Both the position numbers and the translations under genes were made by a program. 64,000 bases of DNA, taken from positions 3,162,001 to 3,226,000 of the forward strand of contig NZ_CP007215.2 of the NCBI RefSeq assembly GCF_000300455.3. The letters are read 5' to 3'. Position 1 is the first letter of the stretch; each line of letters starts with the position of its first letter. The notes under the pieces are model-generated. The model saw nothing but the letters and a program-made list of their open reading frames with translations, ran no database searches and was not told the DNA's origin. This document shows, piece after piece, positions 60,602 to 64,000 of the stretch. This stretch comes from Kosakonia sacchari SP1. GTDB lineage: Bacteria > Pseudomonadota > Gammaproteobacteria > Enterobacterales > Enterobacteriaceae.

Positions 60602-60647
60602 GGTGTCAGATTGCCCGTGATTTCATATTTAAAGAACGGTGCTTCAT

Positions 60648-60665
60648 TGTCTGGTCTCTGATACA
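60648..60665 (-). promoter_or_regulatory. Candidate Ogr box of the V promoter (PV)
   Basis: TGT-N12-ACA at 60648-60665 (palindromic in its fixed bases). It lies about 47-65 bp before the V start codon, where P2 has the PV activator site. The predicted start point would fall very close to the V ATG, so either spacing differs or the leader is minimal. Confidence 0.45.
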
Positions 60666-60700
60666 TATACTCACTGATAGTTAAAAAAGAGGAATGCCAG

Positions 60701-61396
60701 ATGGAATTTGATAAAATAAACGCTTTCTTAGCCACCGCGATTGGAGGCCTAATATTTAAATGGCTGGCAGGTGGCGTATCCTCATTTTGGTCATGGTTGA
60801 ATAAAATTCACTCAGAAGAAGATTTTTTGGTATCTAATATAGGAATTGCAAAACCCTTAATCAGGCTTAGCTTTTGCAGATACAAGTTAAGCACCAAACC
60901 ACACAACAAATTTAATAAAGTATTTCTCGCTAGCTTTGGCTTCTCCATAATATTCACATCCCTAATTGGTTTTTATCATTTTACCGATATCGTTATTCGT
61001 GGCCCTATACAATGGATTGATTACACTCATAAAGAAACTAAAGACTCATTTTGGATAAAGCAGGAAGAAGCAAGGAATCAGCCAAACGCTCCAACCTGGA
61101 GTATCTCGCCAGATACTTGCATCAATAAAAGCGCATTAGATAAAATCACATCAATAAAACCTGAAACCAAAGAATTCATTTGCGGATATATGCTAGACCC
61201 CAAGAAAAAAGACGAGCTATCCAAAGTAGCTAATAAAAACTCACTAGGTCTAATGATCTTAATACCTATTGTTTATTTATCCCTGTCATTTTTCTTTATG
61301 ATGGGACAGGCTATGTTTATTGATTTGTATATAAATAAAAAAATCGCTGCTTTTAATAAATCAGAAATAGAAAAAAGTTACCAATATTTAACGTAA
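60701..61396 (+). CDS. Prophage cargo membrane protein of unknown function (between V and S)
   Basis: 231 residues from the ATG at 60701 after GAGGAA. Membrane helices at about 12-32, 73-95 and 185-215; the region 96-180 is probably extracytoplasmic and holds two Cys (DTCINKS, EFICGYM). It is on the strand opposite to every surrounding tail gene and is far more AT-rich, which marks it as independently acquired cargo. In P2 an accessory gene (orf30) occupies about the same place between S and V. A TATACT element at 60666-60671 could be its -10. Roles such as superinfection exclusion or phage defence are guesses. Family not recognised with certainty. Confidence 0.75.
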   Translation: MEFDKINAFLATAIGGLIFKWLAGGVSSFWSWLNKIHSEEDFLVSNIGIAKPLIRLSFCRYKLSTKPHNKFNKVFLASFGFSIIFTSLIGFYHFTDIVIRGPIQWIDYTHKETKDSFWIKQEEARNQPNAPTWSISPDTCINKSALDKITSIKPETKEFICGYMLDPKKKDELSKVANKNSLGLMILIPIVYLSLSFFFMMGQAMFIDLYINKKIAAFNKSEIEKSYQYLT

Positions 61397-61397
61397 A

Positions 61398-61847
61398 TTA
61401 AAAACTAGCTAGCCAGCGCAGCAAGGTGTCGCGGGTGACGGTTTCCACCTCATCATTCACACCCAGCAGGCGTCGCTGTGGGTAGCGGATCTCGGGTCCG
61501 TTACGGCTAACGCGATCACTGAGGCCGTAATGATGCACCCGCGCAATGCGTTGCACCTGTCCTGCAAACTGCACGCTGGCTGAGTCCTCGCTGGCTGCAG
61601 TTTTCAGGTATTTGGCAGTGCGGAGTTTGGCGAACATCTGGCGCTTGATGCGCCCCTTTTTGGTTCTGGCAGTTACCCGCCGCGGTTCGTAAGCGGTTCC
61701 GTCCGGGTTGCGCTGCAGCCGAATATTGTTCTGCTGGTTGCGGCGTAATTCCTGCGCCAGTTCGCGCATCATGCGTTTACGCGCTGCCGGTTCCAGATTC
61801 GCCAGTAGCGCCGTTAGCCAGTCATCCACTTTGTGCAGATTATCCAC
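61398..61847 (-). CDS. S: Tail completion protein gpS
   Basis: P2 S-like (phage virion morphogenesis) protein, 149 residues: MDNLHKVDDWLTALLANLEP and MMRELAQELRRNQQNNIRLQ start, followed by basic RRVTARTKKGRIKRQMF. It overlaps gpR by 8 nt and abuts the convergent cargo gene. Confidence 0.94.
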   Translation of the reverse strand: MDNLHKVDDWLTALLANLEPAARKRMMRELAQELRRNQQNNIRLQRNPDGTAYEPRRVTARTKKGRIKRQMFAKLRTAKYLKTAASEDSASVQFAGQVQRIARVHHYGLSDRVSRNGPEIRYPQRRLLGVNDEVETVTRDTLLRWLASF

Positions 61848-62271
61848 GTTTCACCGTCCACATTTCTTCTGCCTCGTCGGGTTCCTGCTCCGCCTCAACC
61901 GTTGAGATCGCGCCGTCGGCACTGACCAGCACGCGCTCGGTAAGCTGCAGGTTAAGGCTGATATCGCAGATATCGTTGCGCAGTATATCCACTTCAAAGG
62001 TGAACAGTTTTTCGCGCAGCTCCGGGTTATTAATGGCGTCCGGCTGGTTGGCACGAAGCCACAGCAGCACCGGAGCCATCAGCAGATTCTGGTCACCGCT
62101 GAAATCTTCGATCACCACATTCAGGGTATAGCGGTATTCCCATGACATGGAGCTGGCACCGGTTGTTACCAGTGATCCGTTATCCACGAAAAGATGCAGC
62201 TTGTCCGGGTTGTCCTGGACGTAAGGCACTGCTTTATTCAGGGCGTGGCGTAAAGACTGCGGCTTGTTCAC
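61840..62271 (-). CDS. R: Tail completion protein gpR
   Basis: P2 R-like protein. The GTG at 62271 gives the family N-terminus MNKPQSLRHALNKAVPYVQD (143 residues); an ATG 21 nt upstream would add seven unconserved residues. LTERVLVSADG and the acidic tail VEAEQEPDEAEEMW fit P2 R. Overlaps lysC by 38 nt. Confidence 0.93.
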   Translation of the reverse strand: MNKPQSLRHALNKAVPYVQDNPDKLHLFVDNGSLVTTGASSMSWEYRYTLNVVIEDFSGDQNLLMAPVLLWLRANQPDAINNPELREKLFTFEVDILRNDICDISLNLQLTERVLVSADGAISTVEAEQEPDEAEEMWTVKRG

Positions 62272-62524
62272 TGTTTCGCTCCTGACACGCAATTATCGTG
62301 TCCACTTTGTCGGCACAGCGCGCCCAGGCGGCCTCTGTTTCATCCAGTAGCGCATTCAAATCGCCGTTATTGCGCGGCGCTGATCTTTCCAGCCGGCACT
62401 GCGTCACTCCCGGACAACCACTCACGGTAAGCTGCACCTCCGGCAAGGGCCGGACGTTCGCGCAGCCGGATAATATCAGCAGGCAAAGGAGTGTCAGCCC
62501 AGCGGCGCAAATCCTCGTTCTCAC
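62234..62524 (-). CDS. lysC: Outer spanin subunit LysC (Rz1-like)
   Basis: Outer-membrane lipoprotein that joins the inner spanin to fuse membranes in the last step of lysis. 96 residues with signal sequence and lipobox LILSGCAN (Cys at about 21), followed by a Pro-containing segment. It starts inside lysB in another frame (overlap of 158 nt), the usual nested Rz/Rz1-type layout of P2. Confidence 0.93.
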   Translation of the reverse strand: MRTRICAAGLTLLCLLILSGCANVRPLPEVQLTVSGCPGVTQCRLERSAPRNNGDLNALLDETEAAWARCADKVDTIIACQERNSEQAAVFTPRPE

Positions 62525-62792
62525 GTTTCAACTCCTCGATCCGGTGCTGGCGACTTCGCAGCAGCGCGGTGGTTTGTTCCGCTGCTGCATAAAGCCGCGT
62601 CTGCTCCCGGCTGTTGGTTTCGGTCAGGATGGACAGGCCGATCAGCTGGCTGTTTTTCTTTGCCAGCTCCTGCGCCTGGCTTGCCAGCGTCGCGCCCTGC
62701 GTCTCGATGGTGTGGCTGGCGTTGTTGAGCCGCCACGACTGCCAGCCCAGCGCCGCCAGCAGCACCAATACCATCACCAGCGTGCGCGTCAC
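62367..62792 (-). CDS. lysB: Inner spanin subunit LysB (Rz-like)
   Basis: Inner-membrane anchored spanin with a periplasmic coiled coil. The GTG at 62792 overlaps the lysozyme stop (GTGA) and gives 141 residues, the length of P2 LysB. N-terminal helix (VMVLVLLAALGWQSW) then a long coiled coil (about 25-95, rich in Gln/Leu/Glu). Confidence 0.92.
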   Translation of the reverse strand: MTRTLVMVLVLLAALGWQSWRLNNASHTIETQGATLASQAQELAKKNSQLIGLSILTETNSREQTRLYAAAEQTTALLRSRQHRIEELKRENEDLRRWADTPLPADIIRLRERPALAGGAAYREWLSGSDAVPAGKISAAQ

Positions 62793-63304
62793 GAGCTGAC
62801 ACCCTGCAGACACCAGGCCATTTCCCGCTTACGGCGGTTTTCCAGCCCCTGATTAAACACCCCGTTGACGTACACCCAGCGCGGTAGCTGGCGGCACGCA
62901 TCCGCCCAGCGCTTTTGGTTCAGCAATTTAACCAACGTGGAGCTGCAGGCGTTGCCGGTGCCGACGTTGAAAGTGAATGACACCACCGCGTCATAGACCT
63001 TTTGCGGCGCCGGCTGCGCTACACACTTTTCAAGCCGTCGCTCCACGCGCAGCACGTTGGTGATCAGCCCCTGCGCCGCCTGCCGTTCCGTGATGGTTTT
63101 ACCGGGCACCACGCCGGACGTGTTGCCAATTCCGTCGGTCCATACCCCCGCGCTGCACTGATAAGGCTGCAGCCGGCATCCTTCGTAATCGGCAATCAGT
63201 TTCAGTCCTTCGACGGAGGTGTGGAGTTGCTGAAAACCGGGCAATGTAGCAGCGATAGCCAGCACCGCGCCGATAAGGCAGCGCTTAGCGATTGAAGGAT
63301 TCAT
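62789..63304 (-). CDS. K: SAR endolysin (lysozyme, gpK position)
   Basis: Muramidase of the phage T4/P21 R type. 171 residues. An N-terminal signal-arrest-release helix (about 9-25, LIGAVLAIAATLPGF) lets it be secreted without holin. The E-8aa-C/D-5aa-T-like active site is in DYEGCRLQPYQCSAG and VWTDGIGNT. This type differs from the soluble P2 K lysozyme. Overlaps the holin gene by 20 nt. Confidence 0.93.
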   Translation of the reverse strand: MNPSIAKRCLIGAVLAIAATLPGFQQLHTSVEGLKLIADYEGCRLQPYQCSAGVWTDGIGNTSGVVPGKTITERQAAQGLITNVLRVERRLEKCVAQPAPQKVYDAVVSFTFNVGTGNACSSTLVKLLNQKRWADACRQLPRWVYVNGVFNQGLENRRKREMAWCLQGVSS

Positions 63305-63503
63305 AGTCCTCCCGCGTGATTTGCCCCGCGCGCAGCAGCAGGTATGTCTTGTGCTTGTAGTACCAGTTGATCGCCAGCATCAGCACACCAATCAGCACGC
63401 CGCCGACCGTAGAGGCATCTTTGAGCGACAACTCGCCCAGCCACGCGAGCACCACGGCGATGCAGTACGTGGTAAAGGCACTTATTCTTTCAAGCGTCAT
63501 CAT
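63285..63503 (-). CDS. Phage holin (two-helix)
   Basis: 72-residue membrane protein with two helices (about 8-25 and 31-50) and a basic C-terminal tail (YYKHKTYLLLRAGQITRED), compatible with a class II holin or pinholin. That is the expected partner for a SAR endolysin. It occupies the place of P2 gene Y but is shorter than Y (93 residues, three helices). Directly adjacent to X. Confidence 0.85.
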   Translation of the reverse strand: MMTLERISAFTTYCIAVVLAWLGELSLKDASTVGGVLIGVLMLAINWYYKHKTYLLLRAGQITREDYESFNR

Positions 63504-63707
63504 TCAGTCCCATAGCTGGACGGTCTGCATCGTGGTGGCTGCCGTAATGTCCGGCAGATCCACCTGCAGCCCGTGCGGTAAAAGTGGGCCATACTCTGCC
63601 AGCCCCGGATTGGCCTGCAGCACCTGCTCCGTAACGCCCTGCGTGCGCCCGTAATGCCGCCAGCAGAGCGCATCCACCGTGTCATATTGGTGCGCACGCA
63701 CTTTCAT
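63504..63707 (-). CDS. X: Tail protein gpX
   Basis: LysM-like P2 tail protein X, 67 residues from ATG 63707 (MKVRAHQYDTVDALCWRHYG), which shares a base with the gpL stop. GLAEYGPLLPHGLQVDLPDI is the family end motif. Confidence 0.95.
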   Translation of the reverse strand: MKVRAHQYDTVDALCWRHYGRTQGVTEQVLQANPGLAEYGPLLPHGLQVDLPDITAATTMQTVQLWD

Positions 63708-64000
63708 CAGATAAGCTCCACCGTGCAATGCGCGGCATCCTGCACCCGGCTGATTGCCCAGCGGGCATCACGCCACAGATCACCGCTGGCCTCTGCCAGT
63801 TCCTCCCCGCGCTTAACACCGGACGCCGTGGCGTCGTAATCCTGGTAGCGCTCATTGAGCACGGCGCGCGCCCAGCAATAAACGGCGTTGTGGTAGTACC
63901 GGATTCGCTCGTTTTTGCCGTCGAGGATTTCCGTCGGAACCTCAGCCAGCGCCCGATAACCCAGCATTTGCTGGCGGTGGCGAAAGTCGTAAAGCTCAGC
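63707..64000 (-). CDS. L: Head completion protein gpL (C-terminal part, cut by window edge)
   Basis: P2 L closes the packaged head before tail joining. About 97 C-terminal codons are present (ELYDFRHRQQMLGYRALAEV...AHCTVELI); the rest lies beyond the right edge. Position next to X matches P2. Confidence 0.93.
   Translation of the reverse strand, partial: AELYDFRHRQQMLGYRALAEVPTEILDGKNERIRYYHNAVYCWARAVLNERYQDYDATASGVKRGEELAEASGDLWRDARWAISRVQDAAHCTVELI

Larger units (their letters stand above)
48340..64000 (-). mobile_element. P2-like prophage (right part; continues past the window)
   Basis: Contiguous minus-strand P2-type genes L, X, holin, K, lysB, lysC, R, S, V, W, J, I, H, FI, FII, E/E', T, U, D and ogr in P2 order, with the ogr end facing rybB. 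The ogr/att end of P2 joins host DNA in the lysogen, so the attachment site should lie in or just behind the rybB terminator; the left limit given is approximate. Capsid, portal, replication and integrase genes must lie beyond the right edge. The structural genes show no frameshifts, so the tail and lysis parts look functional. Confidence 0.93.

Overview
The window is chromosomal DNA of an enterobacterium (Enterobacteriaceae) carrying the 3'-proximal half of a P2-like prophage. The core gene order (ftsK, lrp, trxB, cydDC, aat, infA, clpAS, cspD, macAB, ybjX, ybjD, aqpZ, lysO, hcp-hcr, poxB-ltaE-ybjTS, amiD-ybjQ, ybjP, artPIQM, artJ, rlmC, ybjO, potFGHI, ybjN, rimK, nfsA, grxA, ybjM, ybjL, rybB) is the order of the E. 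coli ybj region read in reverse. The proteins are close to, but clearly distinct from, E. coli. Genes absent from that stretch of E. coli K-12 (a ParS-RES pair, a DoxX-like protein, a WG-repeat-like secreted protein) and the GC-rich coding suggest the Kosakonia/Enterobacter/Klebsiella side of the family. Genus is not resolved here.

Region 1-10.6 kb: the start of ftsK, the global regulator lrp, thioredoxin reductase, the CydDC thiol exporter, Aat and IF-1. Between infA and clpA, where E. coli carries the serine tRNA serW, I see no tRNA. Instead there is a ParS-RES toxin-antitoxin operon with two candidate operator palindromes, and the frameshifted relic of a GGDEF diguanylate cyclase.

Region 10.6-36.9 kb: protein quality control (ClpAS, CspD), macrolide-type efflux (MacAB), envelope and transport functions, the nitric-oxide/hybrid-cluster pair hcp-hcr with a strong NsrR site and a candidate FNR site, poxB-ltaE-ybjTS, peptidoglycan recycling amidase AmiD, and the arginine transporter with ARG boxes. 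ybjQ carries a single-base deletion and is broken in this sequence.

Region 36.9-48.4 kb: rRNA methyltransferase RlmC, the putrescine transporter PotFGHI, ybjN-rimK-nfsA, grxA, ybjM, ybjL and the sigma-E-dependent small RNA RybB, complete with promoter and terminator.

Region 48.4-64 kb: a P2-like prophage joined to the chromosome just behind RybB. Read on the minus strand it runs from gpL (cut by the window edge) through tail protein X, a lysis cassette (holin, SAR endolysin, nested spanins), tail completion R and S, baseplate V-W-J-I, a short tail fibre, sheath FI, tube FII, chaperones E/E' with a -1 frameshift site, tape measure T, U, D and the late activator Ogr. Two Ogr-type TGT-N12-ACA boxes lie ahead of V and FI. 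Two cargo loci stand out. One is a plus-strand AT-rich membrane-protein gene between S and V. The other, between ogr and the attachment end, has a 214-residue protein of unknown family followed by two paralogous two-helix membrane proteins. The distal paralogue is preceded by a relic of the 3' end of the larger gene. That arrangement looks like an effector gene with a cognate and an orphan immunity gene, and it is the best candidate here for an undescribed system.
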